Source: Oscillospiraceae bacterium (GTDB taxonomy: Bacteria > Bacillota > Clostridia > Oscillospirales > Oscillospiraceae). Taken from it: 64,000 nt of DNA. The DNA is taken from the NCBI GenBank assembly GCA_916988195.3, contig CAKASQ030000005.1, positions 1 to 64,000 of the forward strand, given 5' to 3'. The position numbers and the translations under genes are program-made. Of the stretch, positions 57,405-64,000 are shown piece by piece. The notes under the pieces are model-generated. The model did no database searches. It was not told where the DNA came from and was given only the letters and a program-made list of their open reading frames with translations. The first letter of the stretch is position 1. Every line of letters starts with the position of its first letter.

Positions 57405-57573
57405 GGCAAAAGCAGGGGCTTTTGCCGAGGGGGATCGCAGCCCGACTGCGCGCATAATTTTTGTCCCTGTGGGACAAAAATTCTACACTTGCGGGCTGAG
57501 AAGTATTTTTCCGGTCGGCGGAGCCGCCGGATAAAATGGATTTACATTTTATTTTGCGCCTGCGGGCGCAAAA
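57405..57573. repeat. second hairpin array, between rpsR and rlmH
   Basis: Consecutive inverted repeats: GGCAAAAGC/GCTTTTGCC (57405-57426); CAGCCCG/CGGGCTG (57438-57498) enclosing AATTTTTGTCCC/GGGACAAAAATT (57456-57482); CGGCG/CGCCG near 57511-57530; AAAATG/CATTTT (57533-57550); TTTTGCGCC/GGCGCAAAA (57553-57573). No gene is present. Confidence 0.75.
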
Positions 57574-57599
57574 CTCTGCGAGGCTTTTGGAGGGTGCGT

Positions 57600-58082
57600 A
57601 TGTTCTCGATGACGCTCATTTGTATGGGGAAACTGAAGGAGAAGTTTTATATACAGGCTTCGGAGGAATATAAGAAGCGGCTGGGGGCATTTTGTGATTT
57701 TACGCTCCTGGAATTGCCGGAGATTCGGCTGCCGGAGAATCCGAATGAGACACAGATTTTGCAGGGGTTGGCGAAGGAAGCGGAGATCATCCGTGCGAAG
57801 GTTCCGAAGGGGAGCTGGCTCTGCATTTTTGCCCCGGAGGGGAAGATGCTCTCTTCCGAGGAGCTCGCGGGAAAGCTCTCGGAGCTCAAAAAGAGCGGTA
57901 AGTCGAGCGTGTGCTTTCTCATTGGGTCGTCCTTCGGCGTGGATGCGGGACTCAAAAAGCAGGCCGACCTCCTTCTCTCCATGAGCCGCATGACGTTTCC
58001 GCACCATCTTGCGCGCGTGATGGCGCTTGAGCAGCTCTACCGCGCAGAGGCCATTCAGGCGGGGACAAAATATCACAAATAG
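57600..58082 (+). CDS. rlmH: 23S rRNA (pseudouridine1915-N3)-methyltransferase RlmH
   Basis: A 160-residue SPOUT methyltransferase. FLIGSSFGVDAGL and the C-terminal FPHHLARVMALEQLYRA knot are typical. GGAGGGTGCGT precedes ATG at 57600. The usual length is about 159 residues. Confidence 0.96.
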   Translation: MFSMTLICMGKLKEKFYIQASEEYKKRLGAFCDFTLLELPEIRLPENPNETQILQGLAKEAEIIRAKVPKGSWLCIFAPEGKMLSSEELAGKLSELKKSGKSSVCFLIGSSFGVDAGLKKQADLLLSMSRMTFPHHLARVMALEQLYRAEAIQAGTKYHK

Positions 58083-58147
58083 CGCTGGCGGGCACGGAAC
58101 AATCGGTGTTCGCCCGCTTTTTGTTCCGGCTTTCCATACAATGTATC

Positions 58148-58176
58148 TTGTCAAAGTATCCGTTATCCGTTAAAAT
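58148..58176 (+). promoter_or_regulatory. promoter of the DUF1576 gene
   Basis: TTGTCA (58148-58153), a 17-base spacer and TAAAAT (58171-58176). Confidence 0.7.
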
Positions 58177-58247
58177 AAATCCATCTACTGTGAAGAACTG
58201 TTCAGCCCGTGCTGGATTGACCGAATTTTCTGGAAAAGGATGCTAGT

Positions 58248-59525
58248 ATGAAAGACAAGACCGCTTCTTCCCGATCGGACAAGCAGAGCCCTGTTCTGCG
58301 TGGGGTATTGCCTGCGCTGTGCGTGGTGCTGGCTGTGTTTGCCTTTGCCGTGCAGCCGCCTGCGGAGCTGTTCCGAGGCTTCTGGAGGATTCTCATCTCC
58401 GACGCAGGACTCATCACAGACCCTGCGGTTACCGGCGGTGCGGGCGCGGCGCTTTTGAACGCTGCTTTGGTGCTGGCGCTGAGCACGGCGCTGGTCTATG
58501 GCATGCACCTTCCCGTAACGGGCCTGACGTTTGCGTGCCTTTTTATGATGGCGGGCTTCAGCCTGCTCGGAAAAAACATCTTGAATATTCTGCCTGTGCT
58601 CCTCGGCGGCTGGCTGTACGCGCGGTTTCAGGGCGAGCCTTTCTCCAAATACGTCTATCAGACGCTGTTTGCTACGTGTTTGTCGCCGCTTGTGAGCTTC
58701 TGGCTCGTGCATCTGCCGGGCGCGTGGCGCTTTGCCGCGATGCTGGGAAGCGGCGTGGCCATCGGCTTTTTCGTCCCGCCTGTCGCGGGGTACACCGTCC
58801 GGATTCATCAGGGCTTCGATTTATACAACGTCGGCTTTGCCGCGGGCTTCATCGGCCTTGGCATTGCGAGCATCTGCAAGGGGCTGGGCGTGGAATTCGT
58901 CACGGAGCTCCGTTGGGGCACGCAGGACCACGTGGTATTTTTGTGGCTGCTGCGCGTGATTCTTTTGGGACTGTTTCTCGCGGGCGTGTACCTCGGATGC
59001 AGGAAACCAAAGGATTACCGGCCGCTGCTGCGCCATTCCGGCCGTTCGGTCGCGGATTTTATCCTGATGGACGGCGCGGCGCCCACGCTTGTGAACATGG
59101 CGCTCACGGGGCTCATCGGGCATGTATATCTGTTGGCGCTTTCTCCGTTTGGTGTGCGGCTCAATGGCCCGCTTGTCTGCTGCGTGCTGAGCATGACGGG
59201 TTTTGCCGCGTTCGGTAAGCACCCCAAAAACGTGCTTCCCGTGATGGCAGGCGCGGTGCTGGCAAAGAGCCTTCTTGTCGCCGTGCCGCTGACTGCGCCG
59301 GGGTCGCTGCTTGCGGTGCTGTTTTGCACGGGGCTTGCGCCGATCGCCGGTCAATTTGGTGTTTTCTGGGGCATGGTCGCGGGATTTTTGCACATGACCA
59401 TCGTCCAGAACACCTCCATCTTGCATGGCGGCATGAACCTCTACAATAACGGCTTTGCGGCGGGCCTTGTGTGCGTGCTGCTGCTGCCGATCATCGAAGC
59501 TTTCCAAAACCGCTCGAAGGAGTAA
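58248..59525 (+). CDS. DUF1576-family integral membrane protein
   Basis: A 425-residue protein with about twelve helices in two similar halves; each half has an N-G-F-A-A-G type segment (DLYNVGFAAGFIGLG, NLYNNGFAAGLVCVL) and a GK-N-P motif (SLLGKNILNILPV, GKHPKNVLPVMAG). The internal repeat suggests a transporter fold, substrate unknown. AAAAGGATGC precedes ATG. Confidence 0.85.
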   Translation: MKDKTASSRSDKQSPVLRGVLPALCVVLAVFAFAVQPPAELFRGFWRILISDAGLITDPAVTGGAGAALLNAALVLALSTALVYGMHLPVTGLTFACLFMMAGFSLLGKNILNILPVLLGGWLYARFQGEPFSKYVYQTLFATCLSPLVSFWLVHLPGAWRFAAMLGSGVAIGFFVPPVAGYTVRIHQGFDLYNVGFAAGFIGLGIASICKGLGVEFVTELRWGTQDHVVFLWLLRVILLGLFLAGVYLGCRKPKDYRPLLRHSGRSVADFILMDGAAPTLVNMALTGLIGHVYLLALSPFGVRLNGPLVCCVLSMTGFAAFGKHPKNVLPVMAGAVLAKSLLVAVPLTAPGSLLAVLFCTGLAPIAGQFGVFWGMVAGFLHMTIVQNTSILHGGMNLYNNGFAAGLVCVLLLPIIEAFQNRSKE

Positions 59526-59537
59526 CAAGGAGTACCT

Positions 59538-59900
59538 ATGAAACAACGACATCCGCAGGCCCGGCAGAAGATGAGCCGGGTCATCGACGAAATCGGAGCC
59601 GCTCTCTTTGCCTGCGGCGCGACGGAGGTGTCCCTCCGATTAAAAAAAGAACCGGAAGGACTGCGCCTTCTGGTTCAGGGAGATTATCTTCCGGTCAACC
59701 GCCCGAAGCTCGAGCGGCTGGGAAAGCTCCTGCAGCCTGAGATTCGCGACCCGGCCTTGGCAGAAACCTTCTGGGAGCTTGCCGGGGCGGACCTGGCGGA
59801 TGACACGTCGGAGCTTGCCCTTGTGGGGCAGATTTTAGACGACGCGCGCGTCGTGCTGGGCGAGCAGAGCGTCGAAATGGAGCTGTTCGTCGCCCGTTGA
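59538..59900 (+). CDS. small hypothetical protein linked to DUF1576
   Basis: A 120-residue soluble alpha/beta protein (FACGATEVSLRLKKEPEGLR, LLVQGDYLPVNRPK). AACAAGGAG lies 5 bases before ATG, 12 bp after the DUF1576 gene, so the two are probably cotranscribed. The family was not recognised. Its last 66 bases overlap the end of the converging rluA-type gene. Confidence 0.7.
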   Translation: MKQRHPQARQKMSRVIDEIGAALFACGATEVSLRLKKEPEGLRLLVQGDYLPVNRPKLERLGKLLQPEIRDPALAETFWELAGADLADDTSELALVGQILDDARVVLGEQSVEMELFVAR

Positions 59901-60761
59901 GACGGCCTTTCGCGTAGAGATGATAAGCGGCTGACCTGTCACGGGGTGCGGAAGCTCTAATTTCGCCGCGCAAAGCTGCTGCGTAAACAGGCCGCGCGCG
60001 CAGGAAAACAGCATCGACGCGGGCGACGCGTACTGCGGGTCTCCCAGGATCGGAAAGCCCGCCATCTTGCAGTGCAGCCGCAGCTGGTGCGTCCGACCGG
60101 TCACGGGGGTGAGCGCGAGAACGCTCGTGATTCCGTCCGTTTGCAGAACGCGGTACCGGCTCACGGCGCGCTTTCCGCGCGGGTCGACGATGCGGAGCAG
60201 GCTCCCGTTTCCGATTTTGTAGATGGGAAGCGAAATTTCGCCCGCACGCTCCTTCGGGCAGCCATAGACGGCGGCCAGATATGTTTTGTGGATTTGCCCG
60301 TCCTTCATCATCTGGCAGAGCTTTGCGTGGATATGCGCGTTTTTGGCCAGCAGCACCACGCCGAACGTGTCTCGGTCGAGGCGCGTCACAGGATGAATGC
60401 CGCAGGGCTGGTTCGTTTCGGCGTAGTAGCCGAGCAGCGCGTTTGCGAGCGTCCCGTCGTTTTTTCTGGGCGACGGATGGACGAGCTGCCCGGCGGGCTT
60501 ATCGAGCGCGATCAGGCTCTCGTCCTCATAGAGAATATCGATCGGAAGCGTCTGGGGGAGAAATCCCTCGGGCGCTTCTTCGATTTTTACGGTGATTTTC
60601 TGCCCCGGCAGCACGCGCGCGTCGGTGTGGACAGGGACGCCGTCGAGGAAAAACACATTCTGCCATTTGAGCCGCTTGACAAGGCCGGACGAGAGCGCCA
60701 GCTCGCCCCGCAGAAACGTCAAAAGCTTTCCCTCGCGCTCTGCCACATGCGAAAGCACCAT
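59835..60761 (-). CDS. RluA-family pseudouridine synthase
   Basis: A 308-residue pseudouridine synthase. An N-terminal S4-like part is followed by the catalytic Asp in HPVTRLDRDTFGVV, then TYLAAVYG and TPVTGRTHQLRLHC. The target base cannot be read. AGGAGGCGGGCG precedes ATG. It overlaps the preceding gene tail-to-tail. Confidence 0.93.
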   Translation of the reverse strand: MVLSHVAEREGKLLTFLRGELALSSGLVKRLKWQNVFFLDGVPVHTDARVLPGQKITVKIEEAPEGFLPQTLPIDILYEDESLIALDKPAGQLVHPSPRKNDGTLANALLGYYAETNQPCGIHPVTRLDRDTFGVVLLAKNAHIHAKLCQMMKDGQIHKTYLAAVYGCPKERAGEISLPIYKIGNGSLLRIVDPRGKRAVSRYRVLQTDGITSVLALTPVTGRTHQLRLHCKMAGFPILGDPQYASPASMLFSCARGLFTQQLCAAKLELPHPVTGQPLIISTRKAVSTGDEQLHFDALLAQHDARVV

Positions 60762-60822
60762 CGCGCCCGCCTCCTTTCAGAAATTCTCCCCTATCATACC
60801 GCAAAGAAGCCAAAGCTGCAAG

Positions 60823-61929
60823 CTAATTCGCACGTTCCGGCTTTCCGGCGCGGGAAGACGCGTTCTGCCCCTCCGGCGTTTTTTCCATGAGCGCCCGGTA
60901 GATCTGGCAGCAGAAGACGGAAAGCAGCGGAAACACGATCATCCCCGCCACGCCCATCACGCGGTAGCCGACATATAGCGCCGCCAGCGTCACTGCGGGC
61001 GGAAGCCCGATCTGCCCGCCAAGAAGCCGCGGCTCTAAAGCCTGCCGGGTAAGCGCCGCCGCTGCGTATAAAAGAAGAAACCCCACGCCGCACCGCGCGT
61101 TTCCCCGGACAAACTCCAAAAGACTCCATGGAAGCAGCACCGTCCCCGTCCCGAAGACCGGCAGCGCGTCAATAAACGTCGTTAGCAGCGCGAACAAAAG
61201 CGCGTAATCGACCCCCAGCAGCAAAAAGCCCGCCGTCAGAATCAGAAACGTCACGCCCATGAGCTTTCCCTGCGCCCGCAGCCACGCGCCAAGCGTGGAC
61301 GACAGATGCGTCCTTGCAAACGAAAGTTTTTCCTGCCAGCTCTTTGGCACATGGCGGCGGTAAGCTCCGGTCAGATCGTCGAATTCCGCCGTGAGCATGA
61401 AGCTCGATAAAAGCGCCGTCACCGCGCCGAGCACCAGATCCGGAAGCTTTCCCAGAAAGCCGGACGCGAGCGTAAAAAGCCGTTCATAGAGCTTTGCGCC
61501 AAATCCCGCGCCGCTTTCAAAAAAGCTCGTAAGTCCCGCGCGAAGGCCGGAACCCACGCCGTCCGGAAATTTGTCCGCGATGGCGTAGAGTCTGTCCTGC
61601 AAGGCCTTTGCGGGCTCTTCCAGCCGCCCGGCCAGCTCCGGCAGCTGATGTAAAAAACCGCCGACCTCCCGGCAAAGGAGCCGGCACAAAAGAAAAAGCC
61701 CCGTCCCCGCCAGCGCGTAAATTGCCAGCACGCACAAAAATGCGGCGAGCCCCCGGGGGAGCTTCGTCCGGCACTCCAGCATGGATACCGGCTTTCTTGC
61801 CATCGCCGCCACCGCCAGACCAATGAACAGCGGCAGCAGCAGCGGGAACAGAACCGCCGCAAACAGCCACAGCCCGCCCGCCGCACAGACGGCAATCAGC
61901 ACGATCGTTCCAAGCTTTCTTGCGCGCAT
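60823..61929 (-). CDS. AI-2E-family (YtvI-like) membrane protein
   Basis: A 368-residue protein with about eight helices of the AI-2E/PerM family (LFPLLLPLFIGLAVAAMARK, DALPVFGTGTVLLPWSLLEF). The YtvI branch is linked to sporulation in Firmicutes, which would fit a spore former, but this assignment is inferred. AAGGAGGCC precedes ATG. Confidence 0.85.
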   Translation of the reverse strand: MRARKLGTIVLIAVCAAGGLWLFAAVLFPLLLPLFIGLAVAAMARKPVSMLECRTKLPRGLAAFLCVLAIYALAGTGLFLLCRLLCREVGGFLHQLPELAGRLEEPAKALQDRLYAIADKFPDGVGSGLRAGLTSFFESGAGFGAKLYERLFTLASGFLGKLPDLVLGAVTALLSSFMLTAEFDDLTGAYRRHVPKSWQEKLSFARTHLSSTLGAWLRAQGKLMGVTFLILTAGFLLLGVDYALLFALLTTFIDALPVFGTGTVLLPWSLLEFVRGNARCGVGFLLLYAAAALTRQALEPRLLGGQIGLPPAVTLAALYVGYRVMGVAGMIVFPLLSVFCCQIYRALMEKTPEGQNASSRAGKPERAN

Positions 61930-61970
61930 ACGGGAGGCCTCCTTTCTTGTAATTTTTTCTGAAAATGCTC

Positions 61971-61999
61971 TTGCATTTTTGTGAAGTGTGTTGTATAGT
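61971..61999 (+). promoter_or_regulatory. promoter of the ACT-ADH-hom unit
   Basis: TTGCAT (61971-61976), a 17-base spacer and TATAGT (61994-61999). Confidence 0.75.
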
Positions 62000-62053
62000 G
62001 GTCACATCAAACGGACATATGATTTCTTAGCAAAGACAAACGAGGTGAACAGC

Positions 62054-62494
62054 ATGGAAAAAGCTCCAAAATACTTCATTGTGGATTCCTCCGCTCTGCC
62101 TGAAATTTTCCGCAAGGTCGCAGAGGCCAAGCGCATGCTCGAGACGGGCGAGACGGATAAGGTCAATGTCGCGACAAAGGCCGTCGGCATCAGCCGCAGT
62201 GCGTTTTATAAGTACCGCGACTGCATCTCTCCGTTCCAGAACATGATGGCGGGACGAATCATTACCTTCCAGATGGTTCTGAAGGACAAGGCGGGCGTTC
62301 TGTCCTCGATATTATCTATTTTTGCCAATTGCGGCGCAAATATACTGACGATCAACCAGTCGATCCCAACCGGCGGCAAGGCCATGGTCACGATTTCGGC
62401 CGAAACGGGCGCGTTGAACTGTCCGATCGAGGAGCTCACGCACGTGCTGGCCGAAACGCGCGGCGTGGTGCGTGCCGAGGCGGTCGCGGGTTAA
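62054..62494 (+). CDS. ACT-domain protein (UPF0735/PheB-like)
   Basis: A 146-residue protein. Residues 1-68 include a helix-turn-helix-like stretch (NVATKAVGISRSAFYKYRDC), and a C-terminal ACT domain at about 72-140 (FQMVLKDKAGVLSSILSIFA) binds amino acids. PheB-like proteins sit beside homoserine dehydrogenase genes. GAGGTGAAC precedes ATG. It probably senses an amino acid of the aspartate family. Confidence 0.9.
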   Translation: MEKAPKYFIVDSSALPEIFRKVAEAKRMLETGETDKVNVATKAVGISRSAFYKYRDCISPFQNMMAGRIITFQMVLKDKAGVLSSILSIFANCGANILTINQSIPTGGKAMVTISAETGALNCPIEELTHVLAETRGVVRAEAVAG

Positions 62495-62509
62495 AAAGGA
62501 GAAGAGAAT

Positions 62510-63700
62510 ATGAAGTCATTTGAATACTGCGTTCCGACCCGGGTGGTCTTTGGAACGGACAGCCTCGATAGGCTCCCGGCGCAGTTGGAAAAAAGCAAGG
62601 CTTCGCGCGTGCTGGTGGTCTACGGCGGGCAAAGCGCGAAGAAAAGCGGGCTTCTGGATAAGGTCCTTGCGCTGCTGGACGGCGCAGGCATTTCCCATCA
62701 GGAGCTTGGCGGCGTGCAGCCGAACCCGCATCTCGGCCTTGCGCGCGAGGGCGTGAAAAAGGCCATCGCCATGGACGCGCAGCTGATACTCGCCATTGGC
62801 GGCGGCAGCGTCATCGACACGGCCAAGGCCATTGCCCACGGCAAGGCAAACCCCGAGATTGACATCTGGGAGTTCTGGCTCGGAAAGAAAAAGGTCGAGA
62901 AATCAACGCCCGTTGGCGTCATCTTAACGATCCCGGCCTCCGGCAGCGAGACGAGCGACTCTGCTGTGCTGACCGACGAGACCATTTTGCAGAAGCGCGG
63001 CCTGAACACAGAGTTCAACCGCCCGGCCTTTGCCATCATGGACCCGGCGCTTGCTGCGACCCTTCCCCGGCGGCAGGTGGCCTGCGGCGTGACCGATATC
63101 ATGATGCACACGCTTGAGCGCTACTTTAACCCGATTCAAGGGAACGAAACGACCATGCAGCTGGCAGAAGCCGTGCTTCGCGTCGTGATCGCAAACGGTT
63201 CCGCCGTGATCGCGGACGCGGGAAATCTGGACGCGATGAGCGAGATTATGTGGTGCGGCAGTCTGTCTCACAATGGGCTCACCGGCCTTGGCGGCGCGAA
63301 GGGCTTGTCGGTCCATCCCGTGAGCTTCGCGCTGAGCGAGAAGTACGATATTATTCACGGCGAGGCGCTTTCTGCCCTCTGGTGCAGCTGGGCGCGCTAT
63401 GTCTGCAAGGCCAATGAAGACAATTATAAGCTCTTCGCCCGCTACGCGCGGAACGTCTGGGACATCGCAGAGCCCGACGTCAAAAAGGCCGCGAACGCCG
63501 GAATTGACGCATCGGAGGCGTATTTCAAGAGCCTTGGCATGCCGGTTTCGATCGGCGAGCTCTCCTGCGGCGTGCAGGATGAGGCCGGGATCGAAGACCT
63601 GGCCGCCAGAGTCAGCTACCACGGTACACGCCGCGTCGGCACGCTCGTCAGCTTAGACCATGAGGCGCTGCGCGAGATTTTCGCGATGGCGAACCATTAA
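62510..63700 (+). CDS. iron-containing alcohol dehydrogenase (BdhA/YqhD-like)
   Basis: A 396-residue NAD(P)H-dependent dehydrogenase of the Fe-ADH family. Nucleotide site GGGSVIDTAKAIAHG. Metal ligands are seen as D and H in GVTDIMMH, H in LSVHPVSF and H in DIIHG. The usually conserved second His of the HxxxH motif is Phe here. AAGGAG precedes ATG, 15 bp after the ACT gene. Confidence 0.92.
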   Translation: MKSFEYCVPTRVVFGTDSLDRLPAQLEKSKASRVLVVYGGQSAKKSGLLDKVLALLDGAGISHQELGGVQPNPHLGLAREGVKKAIAMDAQLILAIGGGSVIDTAKAIAHGKANPEIDIWEFWLGKKKVEKSTPVGVILTIPASGSETSDSAVLTDETILQKRGLNTEFNRPAFAIMDPALAATLPRRQVACGVTDIMMHTLERYFNPIQGNETTMQLAEAVLRVVIANGSAVIADAGNLDAMSEIMWCGSLSHNGLTGLGGAKGLSVHPVSFALSEKYDIIHGEALSALWCSWARYVCKANEDNYKLFARYARNVWDIAEPDVKKAANAGIDASEAYFKSLGMPVSIGELSCGVQDEAGIEDLAARVSYHGTRRVGTLVSLDHEALREIFAMANH

Positions 63701-63712
63701 AAGGAGAATCCA

Positions 63713-64000
63713 ATGAAGCAGATTGCAATTGCCGGCCTTGGTGTGGTCGGCGGCGGTGTGGCCGATCTTCTGGTGAATCACGCCGCGGTGATAGAAAAAA
63801 ACGCGGGCGAGGAGGTTCGGCTCAAGGCCGTCTTCACCCGGACGAAAAAGCCGGACAGCCCGTTTGCGTCCTATTTTGTGTCGGACTTTTCCGAGATCGA
63901 AAAGAACCCGGAGATCGATCTTGTCGTCGAGACGATCGGCGGCTGCTCGGTCGCGCTCGATGTTGTGACGCGCGCACTGAAGGCGGGCAAGCACGTCGTG
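63713..64000 (+). CDS. hom: homoserine dehydrogenase, N-terminal part (cut by window end)
   Basis: The first 96 residues show the Rossmann motif GLGVVGGGVADLL and VFTRTKKPDSPF, DLVVETIGG and ALKAGKHVV, as in homoserine dehydrogenase of the threonine/methionine pathway. AAGGAG lies 7 bases before ATG, 12 bp after the dehydrogenase gene. The upstream PheB-like ACT gene supports the call. Confidence 0.88.
   Translation, partial: MKQIAIAGLGVVGGGVADLLVNHAAVIEKNAGEEVRLKAVFTRTKKPDSPFASYFVSDFSEIEKNPEIDLVVETIGGCSVALDVVTRALKAGKHVV

Overview
The window is a piece of a Clostridia-class Firmicute chromosome, most likely an Oscillospirales gut anaerobe. This is inferred from the moderately high GC, strong AGGAGG ribosome sites, the CIRCE-controlled hrcA-grpE-dnaK-dnaJ order, the zinc-type S18 protein, a YtvI-like membrane protein, a TPP-riboswitch/ThiT unit and a Tn1549-like conjugative element built from gut-Clostridia families. 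No rRNA or tRNA gene was seen.

Layout. (1) 1-4417, chromosome: miaB, a membrane-anchored parvulin-type foldase and a YegS/DgkB lipid kinase. (2) About 4450-34959, an integrative and conjugative element (ICE) of about 30.5 kb. A large serine recombinase and TnpW lie at the left end. Next come a sigma-factor/HTH control module, a cargo block (class B sortase, a 1084-residue SLH surface protein, a TetR regulator), MobC and relaxase on the plus strand, a Bro-N protein, and then a long minus-strand transfer operon. In transcription order that operon is: replication-like DUF6017 protein, PcfB, VirD4, Maff2, TrbL/VirB6-like protein, MT-A70 methylase, PrgI-VirB4 fusion, an unrecognised protein, a cytosine methylase with shifted reading frames, NlpC/P60 hydrolase, XF1762 protein, PAPS-reductase-like protein, DUF4315, DUF4366, TopB, ArdA-YodL and a Cys-rich peptide. 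A 12-bp inverted repeat marks both candidate ends, and the element appears to sit in the loop of the lipid-kinase gene's terminator. (3) 35001-35724, a non-coding array of hairpins inside an inverted repeat of about 100 bp. (4) 35783-40795, the CIRCE heat-shock operon. (5) 40810-44243, a broken polymorphic-toxin-like gene and two paralogous companions that may be immunity proteins. (6) 44246-54572, MATE exporter, TPP riboswitch with thiT, rsmG, degV, tadA, a three-gene small-protein cassette, mnmG, tatD, DUF523 and NUDIX genes. Five copies of a 106-107-bp hairpin-ended repeat are scattered through this part. (7) 54897-64000, sugar-ABC ATPase, rpsF-ssb-rpsR, a second hairpin array, rlmH, DUF1576 protein, RluA-type pseudouridine synthase, YtvI-like protein, and an ACT protein, iron alcohol dehydrogenase and homoserine dehydrogenase (cut by the window end).

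How the parts work together. The ICE carries what it needs to excise (recombinase), process its DNA (MobC, relaxase, TopB), couple it (VirD4, PcfB), export it (VirB4, TrbL-like, NlpC/P60) and protect it in a new host (ArdA-like protein, two DNA methylases). Its cargo looks surface-directed, and no antibiotic-resistance gene was seen. The parts that known families explain least are the toxin/companion locus, the small-protein cassette, the two hairpin arrays, the 106-bp repeat family, the paired palindromes around the TetR gene and the leader region before the ICE sigma factor.
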